Assembly: GCA_964520585.1 (NCBI GenBank)
Contig: CAZFOO010000008.1
Span: forward strand, 8,324-72,323
Direction: 5' to 3'
Length of the DNA: 64,000 nucleotides
DNA from: PXAP01 sp964520585
Lineage (GTDB): Bacteria; Bacteroidota; Bacteroidia; Bacteroidales; PUMT01
The notes under the pieces were generated by a model. It searched no databases, had not been told where the DNA came from, and saw only the letters and a program-made list of their open reading frames with translations. Of the stretch, positions 36,868-46,652 are shown one piece after another. Positions within the stretch are counted from its first letter, which is position 1, and every line of letters begins with the position of its first letter. Made by a program: the position numbers and the translations under genes.

Positions 36868-37992
36868 CTATTTTCCGGAGGTAAGTTCTGCAAGCACCTT
36901 GAAATGCTCGTCACTTACATTGCCAAATAGTGATACTCCCGCGGCACCGGATTCAACAGAGACCCTGTATGCTTCCCTTAATTGCTCAGGAGTAAGAGAA
37001 GGAAGAAATAGTCCGCTATACAACGGCCTTTTTACCGCCATTTCATCAATATGCCTTCTGACATGCTGCCCGATCCATTCAATCCCGGCATTGTAGAAAT
37101 TATGATATAGCATAGGCAGATATGCATCCAGTTCCCAGCTGGGCCATTCCTGCCGGACATTTTCCCAGTTTGGGAATACGGCTGCCGTAACCATCTTATC
37201 AGCTTTTCTTGCTTCCGGAGCCAGTACATTATTAACAAGGTTGGTAACCGAATCCTGCCTGAACTGACGCCAATCCATATTCAGGGACGGGTCCTCCAGA
37301 TCCGTAAGCGGATCAATGCCGGTCTGTTTCTTGAAAAGCGCCCTGCATATTTCACAATAACAGTAATCATATTCAGGGTACTCCTTGTCCTGTACAATAT
37401 CATACTTAGGTTGAAGCCCTTCGGCGAGAATAACATCAGGTAACCGGATATAATCCAGATGTACCCCTGCAAGTCCTTCAACCTGGCCAACGGACTTGAT
37501 CCTTAATCTGAGATATTCGCGGACATCCGGATGATTTGGACACATGAACTTGTAGTATCCCACATATGCCGGATGCGTATGCGCAGGTTCGCCTCTGCCG
37601 TTAACTGCAAACCAGTCCGGGTGCTTCTCAGCTATGGCAGGAATATTATTAGGCATCTGCCACAACCAGCAATGGACCTCTACCCCGGCAACCTTCCCGG
37701 CCTGAACAAGCCTTTCAAGGGACGGATGATCCAGAGGCTGCCAGTCGGCTTCTGATGCTGTGGTTTCACCAATTGAAGTCTCCATAAGAACGGCATCTAT
37801 GCCATGATCACGGGCTTTTTCCAGGCGTGCCACCAGATCTTCAAGTGAAGTGTCGCCCACCGAATGTATCCACATCCAGTTTTTGGTTGAACCGTTTCCA
37901 TTCTGGTCGCCGCAACCAGAAAGCAGTCCGGGAGCAATAGCCAGCGCCGCTCCGCCAATCCCCAATGTTTTAATAAATTTTCTTTTATCCAT
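36868..37992 (-). CDS. Exported GH10-like (GHL10/DUF187) putative glycosidase
   Basis: 374 residues. The N-terminus (MDKRKFIKTLGIGGAALAI) with Cys27 in LLSGCGD suggests an exported lipoprotein. The body fits the glycosyl-hydrolase-like 10 family: HCWLWQMPNNIPAIAEKHPDW, then NHPDVREYLRLRIKSV and GVHLDYIRLPD, the family's most conserved strand. Cys-rich YDYCYCEICRALFKKQTG follows and could bind metal. GHL10 proteins are mostly uncharacterised. The fold implies action on a glycan, and the neighbours imply a fucosylated one. Confidence 0.8.
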   Translation of the reverse strand: MDKRKFIKTLGIGGAALAIAPGLLSGCGDQNGNGSTKNWMWIHSVGDTSLEDLVARLEKARDHGIDAVLMETSIGETTASEADWQPLDHPSLERLVQAGKVAGVEVHCWLWQMPNNIPAIAEKHPDWFAVNGRGEPAHTHPAYVGYYKFMCPNHPDVREYLRLRIKSVGQVEGLAGVHLDYIRLPDVILAEGLQPKYDIVQDKEYPEYDYCYCEICRALFKKQTGIDPLTDLEDPSLNMDWRQFRQDSVTNLVNNVLAPEARKADKMVTAAVFPNWENVRQEWPSWELDAYLPMLYHNFYNAGIEWIGQHVRRHIDEMAVKRPLYSGLFLPSLTPEQLREAYRVSVESGAAGVSLFGNVSDEHFKVLAELTSGK

Positions 37993-38111
37993 AGTATAAA
38001 ATGATTACCTGGTTTTTTGATAATAACTGAATTACATTAAAGTATTTGATTGTCTTTGACTAAAGGCCTTAGGAATGAAAAATTACATCCCGGCTACCTG
38101 AACATCTGCAA

Positions 38112-39212
38112 TTATTGCCTCCATATTCTTCCATCTTCAATTATATGCCATGTTGAATTCTTATCAAATGAGGGAGCTGATATTTTAAATCTGGTTTCGG
38201 TGACTTCAAAGTCCGCCATAAAAATTCTTCCGTTCACTTTGAAAGGTTCTTCTGTCAGTTCAGCCAGCCGGCCGGCATACCGTCCGTGATCTCTCCGGAA
38301 TGACTGCTGCCGGTAATACAGTTCCCGCAAGGCAAATTTAATATATTCGTCCGGATCCTTAATAAATTCATCTTCACCTTTTCCTGCCGGAATGCCGGAA
38401 AACTGGACATACCCCCAGAGTTCAGGCCTGTGCATATCAATGACTCCCTGGGGGGACCACACCCAGTTATACTCCGGGTAATGGCGGCGGGTTTCCGGGT
38501 TGATCCTTTTAACATACTCTCCGTCAGCAACATCAAGTCTCCACTCTACCCTTGAAAAATTAATACGCCACTGTTCATCCGGCCGCGGCTTCCTGCGTCC
38601 GGGTGCACACTCCCTGAGGATATTCCATGGCAATGCAAGCTCCACTCTCCACAGGGTATCTTTATCTGAAGGGTCATTTAATGTGCCCTTCAGGTGAATC
38701 CCTTTTTTCAGGCCCCTTATATACCATGAGCTCATAGGTATACCGCCGTTTCGGTAAGGTTTTGTAAGAAAGAGGTCCCATTCGGTGCCAAGGGCATTCA
38801 CCTCATACTCATAATAATTATGAGTATCACCATCAGGATCTATAAATACCTCAAAATTATTTTCATGGAAAATAACCGAATTACGCTCGGTATAAGTCGC
38901 CCAAATATGAGGTTCTTCAAGTTCGGCAGCAATATATAGATAGTCATCATCCCACAGCATCTTCACCCTTGTATTGTAAAGAGGCTCAGGCTGCCTAACT
39001 CCCTCAATATCGACAAAATCCTCAGTCCACGGCACATTCTGCCAGTCCGCTTCATCAAATGCCCCATCCATCACAAGTCCTGAGGAAGCCCGGTAAGCAA
39101 CATATGTCCGGGGAAATTGCTCCAGTAAATGCATTTGAGCATCAGTGGCCCCAGTCAACAGGATACCTGTGGTAATTAAAACAAATATTCTTAACACTTT
39201 CATAATGCGCAT
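38112..39212 (-). CDS. Secreted CBM9-like carbohydrate-binding protein
   Basis: 366 residues with a signal peptide (ILLTGATDAQ). About residues 35-245 match the CBM9-like fold: LVMDGAFDEADWQNVPW at the start, MLWDDDYLYIAAELEEPHIW, and NNFEVFIDPDGDTHNYYEYE (Ca2+ and ligand strand), with AWNI-type LPWNILRE later. No catalytic glycosidase motif is seen, so a binding role is most likely. The last 80 residues have no clear fold. It lies between the GH2 and GHL10 genes on the same strand. Confidence 0.78.
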   Translation of the reverse strand: MRIMKVLRIFVLITTGILLTGATDAQMHLLEQFPRTYVAYRASSGLVMDGAFDEADWQNVPWTEDFVDIEGVRQPEPLYNTRVKMLWDDDYLYIAAELEEPHIWATYTERNSVIFHENNFEVFIDPDGDTHNYYEYEVNALGTEWDLFLTKPYRNGGIPMSSWYIRGLKKGIHLKGTLNDPSDKDTLWRVELALPWNILRECAPGRRKPRPDEQWRINFSRVEWRLDVADGEYVKRINPETRRHYPEYNWVWSPQGVIDMHRPELWGYVQFSGIPAGKGEDEFIKDPDEYIKFALRELYYRQQSFRRDHGRYAGRLAELTEEPFKVNGRIFMADFEVTETRFKISAPSFDKNSTWHIIEDGRIWRQ

Positions 39213-39277
39213 CTTAATAAAAATACTTTGTATATCTTATTGCCGTTTGATAATATTCAATACCATTGCCGGGTCTG

Positions 39278-41902
39278 CTACCGGATCGGAATTTTCTCTT
39301 CATCCAGATTATACCCTTCAATTGCAAGATAAATGCGGCCTGTATTTTTTACTTTCTGATGTTTAATGTCTATTACACAATTTCTCTGTTCGCCGGGTAG
39401 AAGTGTAAAATAATTATCATCAATAAAAACCGGCAGGATCAGGTTATTATCCTCATCAACAATTTTAAGGCGAAGAAAAAAGGCGGTTTCATCAGATGGA
39501 TTTTCAATATTTACCGGGAACCGGGTACCGGAGATCTTGCCGGGACTGACATTTACCTCTGCCGGTCCAAGTTCCCCGAGTTGGCGGTAGGAGCCTCTCT
39601 CGGCGGACAGCCAGTAAAAATTATCTGCTATAAGGCCATTTTCATCATTTTCCAGAACCAGTCTTGCAAAATATACCTGTTGTCCTGCATCCGGCAGAAC
39701 AAGCTTTTCAAGGTTAATGACTGACTGGGCGCCGGTTGAAAACCGGGAAGACCATCCGTCAAGCCTGTTGCCATGAATATCGTAAACAGTAACACCGGCA
39801 TTAACATCCTCTAACGGATAGAGAGTCCGGTTTATGACACATACTGTGGAATCATCAAGGTTAAGCTGTATGTGTACCGGATTTGCAGCATTTTTGTAGC
39901 CAAAATATCCCCCGGTATAGTCAAGGTAATAATCATATAACATGCCCCTCATGGCAGTCCACGGATTCTGATTCTTCCACACCAGCATGCCGGTATACCA
40001 TTCCCACATTTTAAAATTGATACCTTCCTGCAGGGAGCGGTACTGTTCATAAGCTACTAACTGCGATTTAAACGCAAAATCATCGACACCACTAATCTCA
40101 CCGTATCTTTCGGGGAAGTCCCTTAAAGTAATATATTTATGATAGCTCCAGGAAGGCCGGACCTGATTGCCCCTGGGAGGGATAAGATCATGTTCCGGGA
40201 TGAATTTTCTGAGGGTCTCAATATTTGGCATTCCTATAGAACCGATTTCAGGGTTAAGCGGATTCGTCCGGTTCAGGAATATCCATTCCGGTTCAAGAAT
40301 ACCATAGGGACCGTCGCCGACACCTCCGATTATGTTTTCCATCAAATCGGCCGACACAGACTCGTCCAGGTAAAACCGGGTATCATCAAGCCTTGGAAAA
40401 ATATCATTCACCAGCGCCTCATTGATATTTGAGGGAGGAGGGTATTCATTGCCGCCACACCACAGGTAGAGGCTTGGATGGTTCCTCAGCATTTTTACCT
40501 GATCTTCAACAGATCGAAGAAACAGGTTATGGTCGTCCGGATACTCACGCCGGCGGGCCTGTGATTCCCTTTTCACAGGGTCAAGCCAGCGCCCGTTACA
40601 GTCGCCGGTCATCCAGAGATCCTGCCAGACAAGAATGCCGTGCCGGTCACATGCATCATAAAACTCCGGTCTCTCGGTAAGGCCTCCTCCCCATATCCTT
40701 ATCATGTTCATGTTCATTTCTGCGTGCAGGCGGACTTCTGCTTCATACCTTTCCGGAGTGAGTCTCAGGAGCATATCAGATGCGATCCAGTTGCCACCTT
40801 GTATAAAAACCTTCTGCCCGTTTACTGTAAAAACCTGTCCCCCAATATCCCTGTCAAAATAATTACCGGTTTCCCTTATGCCAAATGTAACCGCATCCGA
40901 ATCACTCTCTGTCCCGGCAACATCAACAAAGCTGAATCTTGCATTATATAAAGGCTGTTCACCCATCCCGTTTGGCCACCACAACTCAGGGTTCATAATG
41001 CTGACTTCAGGAATGATAACGGTCTTCATCGCATATGGTTCCAGATTGACCTCACTGGAATAGCTGTCTCCCTCAATTTCCACGATAAGTGTGCCACGGA
41101 CTTCCTTACCGGAAGAATTTTTCAGTTCTGCCGAAAAAGAAAGATACGCCGGGTCCTGTCCCCCGCCTGGCATTCTCTTTCCCGGAACCCTTGTCCTGAC
41201 ATACGGGTTTGTCAGAGCTACATCACCGGTAAACTCCAGGCTCACCTTGTCCCATATACCGGTATTCCTGTCCCTTACCGGAGTGATCCAATCCCATCCG
41301 GCCGTAAACTGCATGGCCACATTCCTGCCTATCATACCATCTCCGCCCTGGCCCCTGGCAGCATCGCCAACATAAAGAGGAGGTTCGACAAGGACGGCAA
41401 GAATATTTTCTCCGCTTTTTAAAAATGGCGTGATATTAAAACGTGAGCGGAGGAACATTCCTTCATGAGGTGAAGAATTTACCCTGCGACCATTAAGAAA
41501 TATATTGGCCCTGTAGTTTATTCCCCTGAAATTTAGCCATACCTGCTTATCTTTGAATTCTTCAGGCAAATTAAACTGATTCCTGAACCAGTAGGTATAA
41601 TAATCCCTTCCAGTATCATATATATCGGGTATCAGTTCATTGTTCAGTCCGACAAATGGATCGGGTATTTTCTCATTGTGAAGCAAAGTGGTAAGAACAG
41701 TACCGGGTACGACAGCATCCATCCACCCTACAGGTTCATATCCTGGCAGGCTGATGGTATTTCCACCGGCAGGAATATCAACTTTCCTGATTGCCTGCCA
41801 GTTATCATGAAGAAGGATTTCGTTCTTCTGTCCATACCCGGAAAAATAAATAAGGAACATCAATGATACCGGTATAAACCGGAATATCTTTTTTATGCAC
41901 AT
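39278..41902 (-). CDS. Secreted GH2 beta-mannosidase/exo-glucosaminidase-like enzyme
   Basis: 874 residues with signal peptide (LIYFSGYGQ). The GH2 jelly-roll domain (YYTYWFRNQFNLPEEF, VWLNFRGINYRANIFLNG), an Ig-like domain and the barrel follow in order. IRIWGGGLTERPEFYDACDR and LVWQDLWMTGDCNGRW are typical of the GH2 branch holding exo-beta-D-glucosaminidase and mannosylglycoprotein endo-beta-mannosidase. LWCGGNEYPPP has the acid/base Glu at about residue 486, and PEIGSIGMPN a candidate nucleophile Glu at about 552. The exact sugar, mannose or glucosamine, cannot be decided. Beside two GH29 genes, a fucosylated N-glycan-like or mannan-type substrate is plausible. Confidence 0.87.
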   Translation of the reverse strand: MCIKKIFRFIPVSLMFLIYFSGYGQKNEILLHDNWQAIRKVDIPAGGNTISLPGYEPVGWMDAVVPGTVLTTLLHNEKIPDPFVGLNNELIPDIYDTGRDYYTYWFRNQFNLPEEFKDKQVWLNFRGINYRANIFLNGRRVNSSPHEGMFLRSRFNITPFLKSGENILAVLVEPPLYVGDAARGQGGDGMIGRNVAMQFTAGWDWITPVRDRNTGIWDKVSLEFTGDVALTNPYVRTRVPGKRMPGGGQDPAYLSFSAELKNSSGKEVRGTLIVEIEGDSYSSEVNLEPYAMKTVIIPEVSIMNPELWWPNGMGEQPLYNARFSFVDVAGTESDSDAVTFGIRETGNYFDRDIGGQVFTVNGQKVFIQGGNWIASDMLLRLTPERYEAEVRLHAEMNMNMIRIWGGGLTERPEFYDACDRHGILVWQDLWMTGDCNGRWLDPVKRESQARRREYPDDHNLFLRSVEDQVKMLRNHPSLYLWCGGNEYPPPSNINEALVNDIFPRLDDTRFYLDESVSADLMENIIGGVGDGPYGILEPEWIFLNRTNPLNPEIGSIGMPNIETLRKFIPEHDLIPPRGNQVRPSWSYHKYITLRDFPERYGEISGVDDFAFKSQLVAYEQYRSLQEGINFKMWEWYTGMLVWKNQNPWTAMRGMLYDYYLDYTGGYFGYKNAANPVHIQLNLDDSTVCVINRTLYPLEDVNAGVTVYDIHGNRLDGWSSRFSTGAQSVINLEKLVLPDAGQQVYFARLVLENDENGLIADNFYWLSAERGSYRQLGELGPAEVNVSPGKISGTRFPVNIENPSDETAFFLRLKIVDEDNNLILPVFIDDNYFTLLPGEQRNCVIDIKHQKVKNTGRIYLAIEGYNLDEEKIPIR

Positions 41903-41993
41903 TTGGATGAGTGTTATTTACAATTAACTAAATATTACCCTTAAAAATCAATAAATACCGTTCATTAATATACATTTCATTGAATGTGGACCA

Positions 41994-43850
41994 TTATTCA
42001 TAATTTTCAATTCTGAAGGTCCAGGCATGATGCCCCGGCATCTGATTATAACCTATTGAGGTAAGGTCAACATGAACAGCACCTTCCCGGTATTCCCATG
42101 GAAGAATTTCATCATGCCCCAGGAGTGTAATATTTGTTCCGGGTCCGGGCTCGTGGACCGGGAGTACAAGTTCCTCCCCCGGCCATTCGAATGATACGGC
42201 ATATACATTACCGTTATTACTGGTGTAGGCGATATACTGTTTCATGGAACGGTACTCTGCATTAAGCCCGTCGCCTGTTTCAATACCGGTTGATGTAAAC
42301 AGATTCTTTTGGGGAATAATCTCTTCTTCCTGGGAATTGCTTTTCCATAAAAGGTGTATGCTGGCATTCTGGACTGTTTCATGGTACTCTACCCGTACCG
42401 GGTATTTCCTTCCCTTTTCAAGTTCTATATGTCCCTTTTCTGCCACAGGCTCAGCAGACCTCATTGCCTCACTGTCCGTGCCTTCTGTTTGCCTTCCCCA
42501 TTGATCGAGGACGAGCTTATTGTCGATATAAAGCCGCATCCCGTCATCGGCCCTTCCAATGAATTCATATTCCTCTGAATATTCAGGCATAATGTAACCG
42601 GTCCATGTTCCTGTAAAGTGATCCTCTGCTATGGGTTGGCCGGGCGAATTCCTGACCCAGTTAAAGGAAATCTGTTCATCAACCCTCTCCATGGTAACTT
42701 CTCTCTCTTCTCCTGATTTTATCCAGCGTGTTGAACCGTAAATCGCCTCTTCGTTTAAGCTTATCCATTCACCAAGTTGTACCAGCCGCTCCTGCTGCAG
42801 TAAAGGTATCTGTCCATCGGCTCCGGGACCCACATTCAGGGTTAATCCTCCCCCATTGGCTACCAGCCTGACAAAAAAATGGATAAGCTCTTCGGCCGAT
42901 TTATAGGCTTCAAGTTTCTCATTCCTGTTCAGGCCGAATGACCTGCCGATACCGCGGACTTCAGCCCAGGGGCGTTCGGTCTCTATGGCACCTGAACTGT
43001 ATTCCGGTGTAATAAACCCGATATTGCTTCCATGCCCCCACCGGTCATTGACTATGGCATCGTCACCAACCAGGTTATAATACCATGAGATCAGCTCCCT
43101 CGCCTTCCAGTCCTCTGCCGAATTATACCACTCTCCATCGGTGAAGAGGACCTTAGGCTTGTAGCGGCCGACAACTTCTTTGAACTGGGGAACCATATGC
43201 TTTTCGACATATTCGTGGATCTGGTCATTAGGATCCGTATACCAGCGATGCAGGGGATTATTCCATTCGGGAAGAGAATAGTACAATCCGAAATTAATAT
43301 TATTTTTTCTTACAGCTGAGGCGAGCTCGCCGACAATGTCGCGTTCCGGACCCACCTCCATGCTGTTCCATCCGGGAGCATATTTACTAGGCCACAGACA
43401 ATAACCGTCATGATGCTTGGATACAAGAATGATATAACGTGCACCTGCCTTTTTAAAAAGCTCAGCCCATTCATCTGCGTCAAACAGTTCGGCCTTGAAC
43501 AAGGGAGCAAAATCCCGGTAGGTGAAATCCTCACCATAATTTTCCTTCATAAAGCTGGTTCTTAGCTCATGACCGGTCTGCAATCCTCTGAGATACCATT
43601 CTGCATATGATTCAGGACCCCCATAAGCAGGAACAGAATAGACGCCCCAGTGAATGAAAATACCAAGCTTGGCATCACTGAACCATTGGGGATAAGGCCT
43701 TTCACGCAAAGCTTCCCATTCGGCCGGCAATTTATTGGTTTGTCCTGAAACAGTCAGGGTTAGGGATAAGAAAATTAGAAACATAAATATTAATACAGAT
43801 GAAAATAATTTCTTCTGCTGCTTATAAAAAACCAAATATTTCTGTGTCAT
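41994..43850 (-). CDS. Secreted GH29 alpha-L-fucosidase with PA14 domain
   Basis: 618 residues with signal peptide (LTLTVSGQ). GH29 core: LGIFIHWGVYSVPAYGG, ILVSKHHDGYCLWPSK, and VLFTDGEWYN with the nucleophile Asp at about 238. From about 405 to 530 a PA14 domain follows (FTGTWTGYIMPEYSEEYEF, DDGMRLYIDNKLVLDQWG), then a C-terminal strand domain. PA14 inserts bind glycans and can shape the active site. Only about family-level similarity to the 35091 paralogue is visible, so the two likely cut different fucose linkages. Confidence 0.9.
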   Translation of the reverse strand: MTQKYLVFYKQQKKLFSSVLIFMFLIFLSLTLTVSGQTNKLPAEWEALRERPYPQWFSDAKLGIFIHWGVYSVPAYGGPESYAEWYLRGLQTGHELRTSFMKENYGEDFTYRDFAPLFKAELFDADEWAELFKKAGARYIILVSKHHDGYCLWPSKYAPGWNSMEVGPERDIVGELASAVRKNNINFGLYYSLPEWNNPLHRWYTDPNDQIHEYVEKHMVPQFKEVVGRYKPKVLFTDGEWYNSAEDWKARELISWYYNLVGDDAIVNDRWGHGSNIGFITPEYSSGAIETERPWAEVRGIGRSFGLNRNEKLEAYKSAEELIHFFVRLVANGGGLTLNVGPGADGQIPLLQQERLVQLGEWISLNEEAIYGSTRWIKSGEEREVTMERVDEQISFNWVRNSPGQPIAEDHFTGTWTGYIMPEYSEEYEFIGRADDGMRLYIDNKLVLDQWGRQTEGTDSEAMRSAEPVAEKGHIELEKGRKYPVRVEYHETVQNASIHLLWKSNSQEEEIIPQKNLFTSTGIETGDGLNAEYRSMKQYIAYTSNNGNVYAVSFEWPGEELVLPVHEPGPGTNITLLGHDEILPWEYREGAVHVDLTSIGYNQMPGHHAWTFRIENYE

Positions 43851-43898
43851 AATAGTTTTTAAAATTTATCATCCATCTGCTGTGTTTTTACCATAAAG

Positions 43899-44660
43899 CT
43901 ACCTTACGAATACTACCTCCCACTCTGCTGCCTCGTTAAATTCCAGTTCCAGGGATGCATCTATCAAAGCCGTTTGCATTTGATTCCATGCGGTGTACCT
44001 AATTATTACACGTGTAGGAAAATCTACTTCATTCAGTCCGATCATATCGCTTATGGTAATACGGTGACCACTGTCACCCTCGATCCGTAAATTATATACT
44101 TCCCCTCCCTGAAAACTCTGCATGCGGACCATGACCGTATTTCCTTCTCCCCTTCTCATTACCCGGTACCGGTCTATAGTTCTTTTATGTACCTGCCGCC
44201 ATGGTTTCTCAGCCCGGTCTTCCAAAAACTGATCATTAGCCCATCTGCCTTCAATTATGGTATCGCTGTCGTTCACGAAAAACCTGTATTCACCCTCACC
44301 GTGGCGCATATCATTCTTCCATTCTCCTTCATAAACTTCACCTGACGACCACTCATAAGTTCCGTCTCCGGAGCGTCGTCCGTTCCTCCATTCTCCTTCA
44401 TATGCATCACCATTTTTCCACTTATAGATCCCTTCCCCGTGAGGCCACCCTCTTCTGAATTCGCCCTTGTAATAATCTTCTCCTTCAGCCACACCTTCTC
44501 CGTGTGCACGTCCCCACCTGCACCCACCTTCATAGCTGCCCTGCAATTCGGGCATTCTTACATCACAATCATCCTGGGTAAAACCGGGCAAAGCATAATA
44601 TCCTGACAGGAAAATGAATAAACCGGCTTTGAATAAACCTTTATTTAGCAGGGCTTTCAT
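43899..44660 (-). CDS. Secreted MORN-repeat protein
   Basis: 253 residues from ATG 44660. An upstream in-frame ATG (44735) reads through a terminator hairpin and gives no signal, so it is rejected. The signal peptide (LFIFLSGYYALPGFTQ) is followed by about five MORN repeats (YEGEWRNGRRSGDGTYEW, YEGEWKNDMRHGEGEYRF and others) over residues 45-140, then a unique beta-rich C-terminal part (RVMRRGEGNTVMVRMQ, EWEVVFVR). MORN repeats are usually structural or lipid- or protein-binding, and are rare as part of a glycan locus. The role here is unknown. It lies between SusD and GH29 on the same strand. Confidence 0.8.
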   Translation of the reverse strand: MKALLNKGLFKAGLFIFLSGYYALPGFTQDDCDVRMPELQGSYEGGCRWGRAHGEGVAEGEDYYKGEFRRGWPHGEGIYKWKNGDAYEGEWRNGRRSGDGTYEWSSGEVYEGEWKNDMRHGEGEYRFFVNDSDTIIEGRWANDQFLEDRAEKPWRQVHKRTIDRYRVMRRGEGNTVMVRMQSFQGGEVYNLRIEGDSGHRITISDMIGLNEVDFPTRVIIRYTAWNQMQTALIDASLELEFNEAAEWEVVFVR

Positions 44661-44681
44661 AGCATTCCATTTTAAATTATA

Positions 44682-44711
44682 AAGACCGCCCGGTCTTTCC
44701 CGGGCGGTCTT
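44682..44711 (-). terminator. GC-rich terminator hairpin before the MORN gene
   Basis: Perfect 12-bp stem (AAGACCGCCCGG / CCGGGCGGTCTT) with a 6-nt loop, followed on the minus strand by TATAATTT. It lies 195 bp past the SusD stop and just upstream of the MORN start. Confidence 0.75.
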
Positions 44712-44790
44712 GAACACCAAATACGGGATAACCACCTAGAAACCCGGTATCTGAAACTATATCAATCACATAAAATATAGTGTGAAGTTA

Positions 44791-44834
44791 ATGGTTACGC
44801 TCACCTGCCTTATGAGGCGGGTAAGCGTAACCAT
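44791..44834. other. Long 3'-UTR hairpin behind the second susD
   Basis: ATGGTTACGCT pairs with AGCGTAACCAT, and after one C-A mismatch ACCTGCCT pairs with AGGCGGGT, giving 19 pairs (one G-T) around a 4-nt loop. No T-run follows on the minus strand. It may protect the susCD transcript 3' end or be a decoy or processed element. It is not a tRNA. Confidence 0.6.
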
Positions 44835-44906
44835 CAGTTTTTAAGTATACTTATCAACCCTGCTAATTGCATATCTGCAATACAACATCCGGTTCATGGA
44901 AGATAA

Positions 44907-46613
44907 CTACCAGCTTCCGTTACCGAAATTAGGATTATTGGTATCCCACCAGATACGCTCCTGGTTAAGAACCGATCCTTCAACCGTGCCCGGTGTGAAT
45001 CCCTGTTCTTCCATGGCAGCACGCCAGTTATCAATGTTTATAGGATTACTTGGTTCATTAACTCCGAATCTCCGGGGAAGAACAAGCTCAACATTATTTG
45101 AAAGAACAGGTTCCCATGGCATTATCTGACCATCCCTGCTGGGGAAGCCCGTCCGGCGTACCAGCGCAAATTGTTCATTGGGATACCTGAAAAAGTTAAT
45201 ATACTGCTGAAAATATATTTTTTCCAGATCATTAGTCCCGTTTAAAGCCACATCAGCCTCAGCCAGGTAATCATCAATCTGTGCTTCGGTGGCAGCAAAT
45301 TGCTGATAATCATAAACATTGTGGGTTTGAGCAATATCATTGTAAGCCCTGAATGATGCCCTTACTCCCAGTTCATACCATTCGGCTGCAGTGCCTTCAC
45401 CGGTAACATATCCTTTTTCGATAAACTCCGCCATGTATAGTGCAACTTCAGCAGCAGACACCATATATTCTTTCCAGTGCCCGGTTCCTCCGTCATAATG
45501 GGGATTAAAAAATCTCCTGTTGATATGTGATAACTTGGCATAACCTTGATTATCATCGTCGGTAAGTGTTTCACCAAACCATGGTTGCTCACCTGCCAAA
45601 TCTGGTGCCACAGGGCCTCCCCTGTAACGGTCCCAGCGTTCAACCGGCACATTGGGGTCAACCCAGTCCGGAAGGTTTTTGCCCTGTGCAGTCAGCAGAT
45701 CCACAGCCTCCTGGTCAAGATCATTGGGATCAAAGAAAAAATGGGTTCTCGGGTCCTTTAATTCAACAAGCTTGGTAATAAAATTGAGGGCAGCTGTTGG
45801 TGATCCCCAGAAATCCTGGGCTTCTCCACGATAATCAGTGGCAGGCTCCCAGATCATCTCATCATCCAGGCTTGTAATTATGCCGGCAGGATTTGAAAGA
45901 GCCTCATCAATTATTTGCTGCATCCACTGCTGATCCTGGTTTTCAAGCCTGACAGCTATGCGCAGCTTAAGAGTATTTGCGAGTCTGGCCCATTTGGCGA
46001 AATCGCCGTTATAAATAAAATCCTGAGGTCCGTAAGTAACCTGATCTGTTGCATCACTCAACAATACATCAATGGCCGAGTTAAGTTCATCAAGCCACTG
46101 TTCGAAAAGCTCCTGCTGATTATCATATTCAGGAGTATAGTGATTCTCATAACGACCCCTCATGGCTTCCGACCATGCCATAGATCCACGTGTATCGGTA
46201 TATTTGAGAGCTTTTATTATTGGCGGTATATAAGTAATAGCTTCAACATGCGTCCTGTTGGCCTGATCAGCAGCATCCATATCACCTATTCTTTTCCTGA
46301 TCTCAAAAAGATTTCTCATCATACCATAAGGTGATGCCCCTCCTGTGGCACCATGCCGGTTAAAATCACCACCGTTACCGCCACTGAAAATGGTGGCCTG
46401 ATTCCAACGGTAAAAATAGTTGTAATTATTATAAAACCACTCGGTATAGCGGCCGCTATGGCCCAGGTCATAAATAGATGATGTAAACAGGTGCCTTATG
46501 TCAGGATCCGTCACCATTGCCGGATTCTCATTGACCTCGGCAAAGTCATCGGTGCAAGATAGCGGGATACCGGCAATCATTGCTATGATTAATATTTTTA
46601 TAAGATTTTTCAT
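44907..46613 (-). CDS. SusD/RagB-like (SusD-like_2 type) lipoprotein
   Basis: 568 residues. Lipobox IPLSCTDD (Cys20). FAEVNENPAMVTDPDIRHLF is the standard opening of the SusD-like_2 branch, followed by the helical TPR-like core (FAKWARLANTLKLRIAVRL is a hallmark) and a C-terminal part with RRTGFPSRDGQI. It binds glycan at the surface with the SusC at 46653. There are 39 bp between the SusC stop and its start. It belongs to a different SusD branch from the protein at 23832, so the two pairs import different ligands. Confidence 0.9.
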   Translation of the reverse strand: MKNLIKILIIAMIAGIPLSCTDDFAEVNENPAMVTDPDIRHLFTSSIYDLGHSGRYTEWFYNNYNYFYRWNQATIFSGGNGGDFNRHGATGGASPYGMMRNLFEIRKRIGDMDAADQANRTHVEAITYIPPIIKALKYTDTRGSMAWSEAMRGRYENHYTPEYDNQQELFEQWLDELNSAIDVLLSDATDQVTYGPQDFIYNGDFAKWARLANTLKLRIAVRLENQDQQWMQQIIDEALSNPAGIITSLDDEMIWEPATDYRGEAQDFWGSPTAALNFITKLVELKDPRTHFFFDPNDLDQEAVDLLTAQGKNLPDWVDPNVPVERWDRYRGGPVAPDLAGEQPWFGETLTDDDNQGYAKLSHINRRFFNPHYDGGTGHWKEYMVSAAEVALYMAEFIEKGYVTGEGTAAEWYELGVRASFRAYNDIAQTHNVYDYQQFAATEAQIDDYLAEADVALNGTNDLEKIYFQQYINFFRYPNEQFALVRRTGFPSRDGQIMPWEPVLSNNVELVLPRRFGVNEPSNPINIDNWRAAMEEQGFTPGTVEGSVLNQERIWWDTNNPNFGNGSW

Positions 46614-46652
46614 ATCGTTATATAATTTATATATAATTTGTTAAATACTGAA

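Noticed and set aside
44791..44834. tRNA or riboswitch
   Set aside because: A single simple stem-loop without the cloverleaf or conserved riboswitch cores.
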